This document shows positions 1-5,015 of a stretch of 5,015 nucleotides of DNA, piece by piece. The notes under the pieces were generated by a model. That model worked only from the letters and a program-made list of their open reading frames with translations, ran no database searches and was not told the DNA's origin. The stretch comes from JANLSO01 sp031362405 (GTDB taxonomy: Bacteria > Actinomycetota > Thermoleophilia > Miltoncostaeales > Miltoncostaeaceae), in NCBI GenBank assembly GCA_031362405.1, contig JANLSO010000028.1, forward strand, positions 1 through 5,015, in the 5' to 3' direction. Numbering within the stretch: the stretch's first letter is position 1; each line of letters begins with the position of its first letter. Both the position numbers and the translations under genes were made by a program.

Positions 1-384
1 ATCGAGAGCGCGGCCCTCGATCGTGCTCTGCATCAGGCCGCCACGGATCTCCCCACGGCTCGCGGCCTGAAGACCGTACCCGTCAGCTTCGTGGTCTCGC
101 TGCGCGTCGATGACGTGGAGCCGGTGCTCCGGCTGCTTGACGACCGTCCGGCGACGCGACTCAAACGCGACGCGCGCGCGACCTGGATGCAGAAGAAGAC
201 ACTCGACTCGCTCGTGGCGACGGCACGCGTGGACGTCATCGACCTCAGGGGAACGGCGCCCGGATCGTCGGTCCACGAACCCCGACGCAGGCCGCTACCG
301 AGTCGAGCCCTCAGGTGGGCCCGTCGGCCTGCCGTTGCGAGGCTGCTGCGAGCGCGGCCATTCCTGGTAGGTGAACCGAGGTAG
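1..384 (+). CDS. Partial protein resembling the middle of an enolase-superfamily enzyme; 3' end probably truncated or decayed
   Basis: The frame is open from base 1 to a TAG stop at 382-384 (127 residues visible); the start lies outside the window. Third positions are G/C-rich through the first ~85 codons, as expected for real coding DNA here. The opening ESAALDRALHQA, followed by PVSFVVSLRV, RLKRD and VDVIDLRG, recalls the segment of enolase-superfamily proteins that reads roughly ESAALDLALRQAG, a beta strand with a lysine (FKLD-like), then VDLKG. This comparison is from memory, not from a search. The expected continuation (a second acidic strand, typically IEDP-like) never appears. After residue 93 the protein becomes arginine-rich and loses family character, and it ends too early for a ~370-400 residue enzyme. 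It is therefore probably a broken gene, although a genuine short hypothetical protein is possible. It converges on the tRNA gene, with 5 bases between stop and tRNA end. Confidence 0.5.
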   Translation: MESAALDRALHQAATDLPTARGLKTVPVSFVVSLRVDDVEPVLRLLDDRPATRLKRDARATWMQKKTLDSLVATARVDVIDLRGTAPGSSVHEPRRRPLPSRALRWARRPAVARLLRARPFLVGEPR

Positions 385-389
385 CCAAG

Positions 390-462
390 AGCGGGAGACG
401 AGGTTCGAACTCGCGACATTCAGCTTGGAAGGCTGACGCTCTACCAACTGAGCTACTCCCGC
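390..462 (-). tRNA. tRNA-Gly, anticodon UCC
   Basis: The minus strand folds into a full 73-nt cloverleaf. The acceptor stem is GCGGGAG (456-462) paired with CTCCCGC (391-397). The D arm is GCTC/GAGC with AGTTGGTA in the loop. The anticodon stem TCAGC/GCTGA carries loop CTTCCAA, which puts TCC at the anticodon and decodes GGA (and, by wobble, GGG). The variable loop has 5 nt. The T arm has loop TTCGAAC and stem GCGAG/CTCGT with one G-U pair. The discriminator base is U, as usual for bacterial glycine tRNAs. The CCA end is not encoded (CTT follows), so it would be added by tRNA nucleotidyltransferase. No clear promoter was found upstream; TAAGCT (474-479, minus strand) is a weak -10 candidate. 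Confidence 0.96.
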
Positions 463-484
463 GCGATGCGGGCAGCTTAGCAGT

Positions 485-502
485 GCCTTCGAGGGCCTTC
501 GA
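485..502. repeat. Tandem 8-bp direct repeat GCCTTCGA, one helical turn apart
   Basis: GCCTTCGA occurs at 485-492 and again at 495-502, a 10-bp period that places both copies on the same face of the helix. It lies between the 5' end of the minus-strand tRNA and the -35 hexamer of the proposed gntR promoter, whose first base is 503. The repeat is read directly from the sequence; a regulatory role is only a possibility. Confidence 0.4.
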
Positions 503-532
503 CTGACGCAAACAGCCTTATGGGGCTATTCT
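503..532 (+). promoter_or_regulatory. Candidate sigma-70-type promoter of the gntR gene
   Basis: CTGACG (503-508) matches TTGACA at four of six positions, and TATTCT (527-532) fits the actinobacterial -10 pattern TAnnnT. The spacer is 18 bp. Transcription would start near 539, giving a leader of about 42 nt before the TTG start at 582. No GTATAC-type operator is seen here, so autoregulation of gntR through the same site is not apparent. The call rests on hexamer resemblance and position only. Confidence 0.42.
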
Positions 533-564
533 CGCCGCGCACGGGGGCGGTTGGCGGCCCGGTC

Positions 565-573
565 GAGAAGGGA
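565..573 (+). promoter_or_regulatory. Shine-Dalgarno that fixes the TTG start of gntR
   Basis: GAGAAGGGA lies 8 nt before the TTG at 582. No comparable purine run precedes the in-frame alternatives, GTG at 612 and ATG at 624, and these would also cut away part of the first helix of the DNA-binding domain. Confidence 0.65.
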
Positions 574-581
574 ATCTTCGG

Positions 582-1256
582 TTGGCACAACGCGCCCTGC
601 TCGCCGAGAGCGTGTACCGACGGATGCGCAGCGACCTCATGCGGGGGCGAATCTTGCCCGGGTCGCGGGTAACCGAGCAGTGGGCCGCGGCCCACTACCG
701 GGCCTCGCGCACGCCTGTTCGTGAAGCGTGTCGGCGGTTGGCCGAAGACGGTCTGCTTTCCCACAAACCGCGCCAGGGCTACTGGGCCCCGATGATCGAT
801 CTACGTGAGGTCGACGAGCTCTACGCCGTGCGTCGCGCGCTCGAGGCCGTCTCCGTTCGCGGGGCAAGCCAGGCGGCGACGGCACCGTCGGTGGTCGCGC
901 AGTTACGGCGCGCGTGGAGTGGCGACGCACCGGCCGCCGGCGAGGAGGCCGTGTACCGCGACGAGGCTTTTCACGTGGGTCTCGCGCGTCTTGGTGGGAA
1001 TCGCGTGCTCGGCGCGATGCTCGGGAGCATCAATGCGCGGATCCGACTCGTACGGGTTCACGATTTCCTCGAGGTCGCCCGGGTCGAGATCACGGTGCAC
1101 CAGCACCTGGGCATTCTCGATGCGGTCGAGGCGGGCCGCGCCGACCAAGCCGCGGAGCTGATGGACGCGCACATCAGCGAGAGCCAGGCGATGGCCAGTC
1201 AGGCGGCCACCCGCGCACTGGCGGAGCTTTGGGGCGGAGCCGCGATGACCCGTTGA
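582..1256 (+). CDS. GntR-family transcriptional regulator, FadR subfamily with FCD ligand-binding domain
   Basis: This 224-residue protein has the usual length of FadR/FCD regulators. Residues ~8-70 form the winged helix-turn-helix: an initial helix (SVYRRMRSDLMRG), the ILPGSRVTE turn, then ASRTPVREACRRLAEDGLL (recognition helix, 41-59) and the wing HKPRQGYWAP. Residues ~73-210 form the all-helical FCD domain. It opens with the typical DLREVDELYAVRRALE and keeps the probable metal and ligand residues D127 and H131 (D-x3-H), H175 (HLGILDAVEAG) and H197 (DAHI). In this family a bound metal holds a carboxylate-type effector, and ligand binding usually releases DNA. The start is TTG, supported by a well-placed Shine-Dalgarno. 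The gene lies 103 bp upstream of an ABC importer in the same direction, with a GTATAC dyad between them, so it most likely represses or otherwise controls that importer. The effector cannot be inferred. Confidence 0.93.
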   Translation: MAQRALLAESVYRRMRSDLMRGRILPGSRVTEQWAAAHYRASRTPVREACRRLAEDGLLSHKPRQGYWAPMIDLREVDELYAVRRALEAVSVRGASQAATAPSVVAQLRRAWSGDAPAAGEEAVYRDEAFHVGLARLGGNRVLGAMLGSINARIRLVRVHDFLEVARVEITVHQHLGILDAVEAGRADQAAELMDAHISESQAMASQAATRALAELWGGAAMTR

Positions 1257-1334
1257 GACACGTCGCGAGTGGCTCCTGGCCCGAGGGCGAAAGGCGGATC
1301 GAGATTCTTATCCCCGTGCCCGGAGCGGCCCCCC

Positions 1335-1352
1335 GTATACATGGCTGTATAC
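1335..1352. promoter_or_regulatory. Operator-like perfect dyad GTATACA-TGGC-TGTATAC, probable GntR/FadR-type binding site
   Basis: GTATACA (1335-1341) and TGTATAC (1346-1352) are exact inverted repeats with a 4-bp spacer, and each also contains the self-complementary hexamer GTATAC. FadR-subfamily regulators typically bind short AT-richer palindromes of the GTnnAC or TGTATACA type, so this could be one site or two adjacent half-turn-related sites. It is the most AT-rich stretch of the gap. It sits 7 bp before the ATPase start codon and just downstream of the FCD-regulator gene, a position suited to repression of the transporter operon. Regulator identity and mode are inferred. Confidence 0.6.
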
Positions 1353-1353
1353 A
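1348..1353 (+). promoter_or_regulatory. Candidate -10 element of a leaderless transcript for the importer operon
   Basis: TATACA lies 6 nt upstream of the GTG at 1360, the spacing expected if transcription starts on the start codon itself. No Shine-Dalgarno is present before 1360 (ACAACCGG), which fits leaderless translation, common in actinobacteria. No recognisable -35 is found 16-18 bp upstream (the DNA there is GC-only), so the promoter may depend on another factor or be weak. The hexamer lies inside the right arm of the dyad, so a protein bound there would block it. Confidence 0.35.
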
Positions 1354-1359
1354 ACCGGG

Positions 1360-2910
1360 GTGGCCGAATCTGTCTCGTCAACACTCGAAGCAATCCCTCC
1401 GCGCGCCGCGCTGGAGGCCCGTGACCTGACGATCCGATTCGGCACGCTGGTCGCCAACGACGCCGTTGATCTGCGTCTCGAGACCGGCGAAGTCCACGCC
1501 GTCCTCGGCGAGAACGGAGCCGGCAAGAGCACGTTGATGAAGCTGCTCTACGGCGTGTATCGACCCGACGCCGGCAAAGTGTTTGTCGACGGTGTCGACG
1601 TCGAGATCGATTCACCCGCCACGGCTCGTTCGCTCGGGATCGGAATGGTCTTCCAGGATCTGCGGCTCGTGCCCGCGCTGTCGGTGCTCGAGAACGTCTG
1701 TCTGTCCCTACGCGATCACGGACTTCTCGTGCGCCCCGGACGGCTCGCCATGCGCATCTCCGACGAGGCCGAACGGGTGGGGCTGCACGTCGATCCGCAC
1801 GCCTCGGTGCGGGATCTGTCGATCGGTGAGCGTCAGCGTGTAGAGATCATCAAGGTGCTCATGGCCGGTGCCCGGGTGGTCATTCTCGACGAACCGACGA
1901 GCGTGCTCTCGCCGCTCGAAGTCGAGGCGTTGATGGCGGCCGTGCGGACTCTTCGTGAGAGCGGCTACGCCGTGGCAATCATCACCCACAAGCTGCCCGA
2001 GGTTCGGGAGATCGCCGACCGCATCACCGTTCTGCGGGCTGGCCGGGTCGTCGTCGCCGGCGTCGAGGCGGCGACGGTTGACGACAACGCGCTGGTCGAG
2101 GCGATGGTGGGTCGCTCGGTGCCGTCGCTGGCGCCGATTCGACCGGGTCCACGCCTCGACGACACCCCGGCCCTCGTTCTTTCGGGGATCGCGGCCCGCG
2201 CAGATGACGGGCGGCAGGCGCTGACCGGAATCACCCTCACCGTGAACGCCGGCGAGCTCGTGGGGATCGCGGGGGTCGCCGGAAGCGGCCAGCGTGAACT
2301 CGCCGAGGTCGCCCTCGGTCTTCGCGCGACCCACGCCGGCCAGCTCGCAATCTGCGGCCGTCGCCTCGAGCGTTCGTCTCCGGCGGCGGCTGCGCGCGCC
2401 GGTGCGGTGGGAGTTCCCGAGGATCCCCGCACCGAGGCAGTCGTCGCCCAGATGACCGTCCTCGAGCACATGGTTCTCGGCGGGGTCCAGCCACGGCGCC
2501 GGGGTCTCGGGATCGACTGGGCCGATGCTCGGGAGCGGGTCGATGCACTCGATGCCGTCGGTCGCCTGGAGATGGCCGATCCCTCACGCGTCCTCTCCGA
2601 TTTGTCGGGGGGGAATATCCAACGGGTCATGCTCGCCCGCGCACTCGGGCGGCCCTCGGGTCTCGTTGTTGCCGCGTATCCGACGCGCGGCCTTGACGTC
2701 GCCATGACCCGCGCAACCCAACAGCTGCTGCTCGACGCCCGTGCCAGCGGTGCGGGGGTCCTCGTCATCAGCGAGGATCTCGACGAACTGCTCGAGCTGA
2801 GCGATCGCATCGCCGTGATGTACGCGGGGGCGATTGCGGGAATCGTCGTCCCGGGCGAGCTCGAGCGATCGCAGATCGGTCGGATGATGACCGGATCGGT
2901 TGCGGCGTGA
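1360..2910 (+). CDS. ABC importer ATPase with two fused nucleotide-binding domains, BMP/nucleoside-transporter type
   Basis: This 516-residue cytoplasmic ATPase powers the importer formed with the two downstream permeases. Domain 1 (~18-255) is complete: Walker A GENGAGKST (50-58), Q-loop Q99, signature LSIGERQ (153-159), Walker B VVILDEPTS with D177 and E178, and switch H210 (ITHKL). Domain 2 (~270-516) is degenerate: Walker A reads GVAGSGQRE (305-313) with no lysine. The signature LSGGNIQ (415-421) is intact, but the Walker B region is AYPTRGLD (439-446), lacking the DE pair, and SEDLDE replaces the switch histidine. One active and one degenerate site is normal for this family, as is GVPEDPR (351-357). 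Unlike the VHQHF common at the first Q-loop of BMP-type ATPases, this one reads VFQDL. The start is GTG with no Shine-Dalgarno, probably leaderless; no better in-frame start exists nearby. The stop overlaps the next gene's GTG by 4 bp. Confidence 0.92.
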   Translation: MAESVSSTLEAIPPRAALEARDLTIRFGTLVANDAVDLRLETGEVHAVLGENGAGKSTLMKLLYGVYRPDAGKVFVDGVDVEIDSPATARSLGIGMVFQDLRLVPALSVLENVCLSLRDHGLLVRPGRLAMRISDEAERVGLHVDPHASVRDLSIGERQRVEIIKVLMAGARVVILDEPTSVLSPLEVEALMAAVRTLRESGYAVAIITHKLPEVREIADRITVLRAGRVVVAGVEAATVDDNALVEAMVGRSVPSLAPIRPGPRLDDTPALVLSGIAARADDGRQALTGITLTVNAGELVGIAGVAGSGQRELAEVALGLRATHAGQLAICGRRLERSSPAAAARAGAVGVPEDPRTEAVVAQMTVLEHMVLGGVQPRRRGLGIDWADARERVDALDAVGRLEMADPSRVLSDLSGGNIQRVMLARALGRPSGLVVAAYPTRGLDVAMTRATQQLLLDARASGAGVLVISEDLDELLELSDRIAVMYAGAIAGIVVPGELERSQIGRMMTGSVAA

Positions 2911-3968
2911 GCGCGGGCACGATCACCTCCGGGCTGGCGAGGCGTGCCGCGGGCACGTGGCGCGAGGTCCTTCGATGGCTCATCGCCATCGGTCTCGGCC
3001 TCGCCGGATTCTCGTTCTTCGTCGCGATCGTCGGTGCCGACCCATGGAATGCGCTCACCGCGCTGTGGCAGTCGACCGTGGTCGACGACATCGGCCCCGG
3101 CGAGGTGCTGGTCGCCGCCGCGCCGGTGATCCTTTGTGCCTTGGCGGTCGCCATCCCGGCGCGGGCGGGGCTCTGGAACCTCGGCGGCGAGGGGCAGCTC
3201 GTGATGGGGGTGGTCGGCGCCACGGCCGCGTCGATGATGCTTCCCTCCGGGCTGGCGAGCATCGTGGCGCTGCCCCTGATCGCGATCGGCGGTGCGGTTA
3301 TCGGCGGCGCGTGGGCTGCGGTCGCCGGCGCGCTGCGCGTGAGTGTCGGTCTCAACGAGGCGATCTGCTCACTCCTCATGAGCTATGTCGCGGTGCGCGT
3401 TCTCGACTACTTCGTCCACGGCCCCTGGAAGGATGCCGCGAGCCTCGGCTTCCCGCAGGCCGCGCCGCTGCCCGACTCGCACCGACTTCCGGCGATCCTC
3501 ACCGGGCGGATGCACCTCGGGATCCTCGTCGCCGTCGTCGCGGTCTGCGTCGTGTTCTTCGTGATGCGTCGCACGCGGTGGGGCTTCCACCTGAGGGTTG
3601 TCGGCGGAAACGCCGAGGCCGGCCGGCGCGCGGGGCTGCCGGTGAAGACCCTGATCCTCTCGTCGATGGCGGTCGGTGGCGGTCTCGCGGGCCTCGCCGG
3701 AATGATCCAGCTGGCCGGGATCGAGTTCCAGGCACGCCCGGAGATCGCCGGGGCCTATGGTTTCCTGGGATTCCTCGTGAGCTGGCTCGCCAAGCACGAT
3801 CCCCGATGGATTCTCGTCGCCGGAGTCCTGATCGGTGGCGTCGCGGTTGGCGGTGATGCCCTGCAGATCGACGCGAACCTGCCCGGGGCGTCGGTGAACA
3901 TCCTCATGGCCCTGCTTCTTCTGGCGGTCCTCGGGCGCCGCGCGACGGCGCGGGGAGTCGAGGGATGA
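2907..3968 (+). CDS. ABC importer membrane permease 1 (BPD_transp_2 family, nucleoside/BMP type)
   Basis: This 353-residue inner-membrane protein has about nine or ten hydrophobic segments (roughly 24-44, 66-84, 98-113, 117-141, 153-170, 204-220, 248-271, 282-295, 300-316 and 330-343). Family hallmarks are GLWNLGGEGQLVMG (88-101), VGLNEAICSLLMSYVAV (147-163), HGPWKD (171-176), and the cytoplasmic coupling region WGFHLRVVGGNAEAGRRAG (225-243) before AGLAGMIQLAG. These match the larger of the two permeases of NupB/YufP-type systems, which carry nucleosides in characterised members. It starts with GTG inside GTGA, overlapping the ATPase stop by 4 bp, without a clear Shine-Dalgarno of its own, so translation is probably coupled. 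The amino end (1-22) is charged and likely cytoplasmic. The substrate here is not determined by the sequence. Confidence 0.9.
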   Translation: MSAGTITSGLARRAAGTWREVLRWLIAIGLGLAGFSFFVAIVGADPWNALTALWQSTVVDDIGPGEVLVAAAPVILCALAVAIPARAGLWNLGGEGQLVMGVVGATAASMMLPSGLASIVALPLIAIGGAVIGGAWAAVAGALRVSVGLNEAICSLLMSYVAVRVLDYFVHGPWKDAASLGFPQAAPLPDSHRLPAILTGRMHLGILVAVVAVCVVFFVMRRTRWGFHLRVVGGNAEAGRRAGLPVKTLILSSMAVGGGLAGLAGMIQLAGIEFQARPEIAGAYGFLGFLVSWLAKHDPRWILVAGVLIGGVAVGGDALQIDANLPGASVNILMALLLLAVLGRRATARGVEG

Positions 3969-4870
3969 TCGAGGCCGTTCTCGCCGGTGCCGTACGCGGC
4001 GGCAGCTCGATCATGTTCGCCGCCCTGGGAGAGACCGTCTCCGAGAAGGCCGGGGTAATCAATCTCGGCACCGAGGGCTCGATGCTCGTCGGAGCCCTGG
4101 CGGCCTACGCGGTGACCGTCGAGACCGGCAACGTCTGGCTGGGAGTTCTCGCGGCGGCCGCGGGCGGCATGGCGCTGGCGATGGTGCACGCGTACATGGT
4201 GGTCTGGCGCGCCGCCAACCAGCTCGCCACCGGGATCGTCGTGTTATTCCTCGCGCTCGGTGTCACCGCGCTGCTGGGCCGTGACTACGTGGGTAGTGAC
4301 ATCGAAGGCCTGAAATCGTGGCCGGTCCCCGGGCTGTCGCACATCCCGTTTCTCGGCAACGTGCTCTTCAACCACGACCCGCTGACGTACCTGGCGCTCC
4401 TTTCGGCGCCCGCGACGTGGTGGCTTGTCTACCGCACCCGCCCGGGTCTGCTCATCAGGGCAGCGGGCGAGCGGGGCGAGGTGCTCTTTGCGTACGGGCA
4501 CAACCCGCGCCTCGTGCGGTTTGCCGCGGTTTCGTTCGGCGGTCTGATGGCCGGTGTCGGCGGGGCGCAACTCTCGACCGCCTACGCCATCAACTGGAGC
4601 GAGGAGATGACCCAGGGGCGCGGCTTCGTCGCGGTCGCGCTGGTGATCTTCGCGGGTTGGAACCCGCTCGGCGCCATGTGGGGCGCGCTGCTGTTCGGCG
4701 GGGTGCTGTCGCTCCAACTCCAGCTCCAGGCGCAAGGGGTGGCGATCTCCCCCTTCTTCCTCGACGCCACGCCGTACATCGCGACCATCCTCGTGCTGGT
4801 CGTGCTGGCCAAACGCCGCGTCAATACCGCTCCCGAGGGCCTGACCCGCGTCTTCGAGATCTCACGTTGA
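3965..4870 (+). CDS. ABC importer membrane permease 2 (BPD_transp_2 family, nucleoside/BMP type)
   Basis: This 301-residue inner-membrane protein is the usual shorter partner of the preceding permease; the two would form the heterodimeric channel. The diagnostic segment GETVSEKAGVINLGTEGSML (22-41) is typical of NupC/YufQ-like permeases. ANQLATGIVVLFLALGVTAL (84-103) follows, then the coupling region LLIRAAGERGEVLFAYGHN (162-180), TQGRGFVAVALVIFAGWNPLGA (216-237), and FFLDATPYIATILVLVVLA (264-282) near the end. About seven to eight membrane segments are visible. The ATG lies in ATGA, overlapping the previous stop by 4 bp, and has a good Shine-Dalgarno, GGGGAG (3952-3957), 7 nt upstream. Its own TGA stop is shared with a TTG that may start the lipoprotein gene. 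Confidence 0.92.
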   Translation: MIEAVLAGAVRGGSSIMFAALGETVSEKAGVINLGTEGSMLVGALAAYAVTVETGNVWLGVLAAAAGGMALAMVHAYMVVWRAANQLATGIVVLFLALGVTALLGRDYVGSDIEGLKSWPVPGLSHIPFLGNVLFNHDPLTYLALLSAPATWWLVYRTRPGLLIRAAGERGEVLFAYGHNPRLVRFAAVSFGGLMAGVGGAQLSTAYAINWSEEMTQGRGFVAVALVIFAGWNPLGAMWGALLFGGVLSLQLQLQAQGVAISPFFLDATPYIATILVLVVLAKRRVNTAPEGLTRVFEISR

Positions 4871-5015
4871 TTCCCCCGCCCACAAGGAAAGGACATGCCA
4901 TCCCGACACGCACCGTACGTCGACTCGCGACGATCGCGGCCGGACTCGCCGCCTGCCTCGCCATCGGATCCGGCTGCGGCTCCGATAGCTCCAGCGCAGC
5001 CTCCGGCACCGCCGC
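4867..5015 (+). CDS. Start of a secreted lipoprotein, probably the BMP-family substrate-binding protein of the importer (3' partial)
   Basis: Only about 49 residues are visible and the frame is open at the window edge. In frame 1 they give a lipoprotein signal peptide: basic residues (RTVRR, 15-19 when counted from TTG 4867), a hydrophobic core (LATIAAGLAACLAIGSG), and a cysteine followed by a flexible GSDSSSAASGTA linker. Either C30 (lipobox LAAC) or C37 (before GSDSSS) could be the lipidated residue; the linker favours C37. In this operon type the last component is the lipid-anchored ligand-binding protein, so the assignment rests on context plus signal peptide, not on the binding domain, which is off the window. 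The start is uncertain. TTG 4867 is the only conventional in-frame start and shares TTGA with the permease stop, continuing the 4-bp overlap pattern. However, the strong Shine-Dalgarno lies downstream of it. A rare ATC start at 4900, or a 1-bp indel after the ATG at 4895, are alternatives. Confidence 0.65.
   Translation, partial: MIPPPTRKGHAIPTRTVRRLATIAAGLAACLAIGSGCGSDSSSAASGTA
4884..4893 (+). promoter_or_regulatory. Strong Shine-Dalgarno before the lipoprotein gene, pointing to an out-of-frame ATG
   Basis: AAGGAAAGGA is the best ribosome-binding sequence in the window. The ATG at 4895 follows its first AAGGA by 6 nt, but that ATG opens a proline-rich frame (MPSRHAPYVDSRR...) with no signal peptide. 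The lipoprotein frame passes through GCC ATC at 4897-4902, and the ATC at 4900 is 6 nt after the second AAGGA. The true start is therefore unresolved. Confidence 0.55.

Noticed and set aside
363..390. Possible terminator between the first gene and the tRNA
   Set aside because: No stable stem followed by a T run was found on either strand; the GTAG repeats there are direct, not inverted.
33..419. Minus-strand open frame of 128 codons across the first gene
   Set aside because: It begins inside the tRNA gene, is serine/arginine-rich without any recognisable motif, and mirrors the better-supported plus-strand frame; it is a GC-rich shadow.
1341..1424. 27-codon frame starting at the ATG in the operator spacer (MAVYNRGGR...), overlapping the ATPase start
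   Set aside because: No Shine-Dalgarno, no conserved character, and the ATG lies within the proposed regulatory dyad; a leader peptide cannot be supported.
1965..2810. 281-codon minus-strand open frame opposite the ATPase
   Set aside because: Long antisense frames are expected opposite GC-rich genes; composition is Ser/Arg/Ala-biased and the plus strand encodes clear ABC motifs.
2926..3259. 16-bp exact direct repeat CCTCCGGGCTGGCGAG at 2926-2941 and 3244-3259
   Set aside because: Both copies lie in the same reading frame of permease 1 and encode the simple string SGLA with favoured codons; chance in biased coding DNA is the simplest explanation.
2900..3856. 318-codon plus-strand frame overlapping permease 1
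   Set aside because: The product is almost entirely Arg/Gly/Ala/Pro with no hydrophobic pattern, while the overlapping frame encodes a well-matched permease.

Overview
The window is GC-rich bacterial DNA with strong G/C preference at third codon positions, TTG and GTG starts, tightly overlapping genes and a glycine tRNA without an encoded CCA end. Together these suggest an actinobacterium (Actinomycetota). That is an inference from composition and gene style; no taxonomic marker gene is present.

Positions 1-384 hold the 3' end of a reading frame that enters from outside the window. Its first ~85 residues look like the middle of an enolase-superfamily protein, but the tail becomes arginine-rich and stops early, so the gene looks truncated or decayed. 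Six bases beyond its stop, on the minus strand, lies a complete tRNA-Gly(UCC) (390-462), whose 3' end faces the broken gene. Positions 463-581 hold an 8-bp direct repeat, a plausible sigma-70-type promoter and a Shine-Dalgarno for the next gene.

From 582 onward everything is on the plus strand and forms one functional block. It begins with a GntR-family regulator of the FadR/FCD subfamily (582-1256). A 103-bp gap follows, containing a perfect dyad, GTATACA-4-TGTATAC (1335-1352), which looks like the operator. Next come a double-domain ABC ATPase (1360-2910), two membrane permeases (2907-3968 and 3965-4870) and the start of a lipoprotein (from 4867 or slightly downstream, running off the window). 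This is the layout of a BMP-family nucleoside-type importer (related to NupABC/BmpDEF and YufNOPQ): ATPase with one active and one degenerate nucleotide site, two BPD_transp_2 permeases, and a lipid-anchored binding protein.

The likely logic is that the FCD regulator senses a small carboxylate or related ligand and controls the importer through the dyad next to the ATPase start. The transporter genes are joined by 4-bp stop/start overlaps (GTGA, ATGA and possibly TTGA), implying translational coupling. The substrate cannot be read from the sequence; nucleosides or purine-related compounds are the family default. The least ordinary points are the operator fused to a probably leaderless GTG start, and the conflicting start signals of the lipoprotein gene, where a strong ribosome site points to an ATG in the wrong frame. 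No mobile element, CRISPR array or clearly new system was found.
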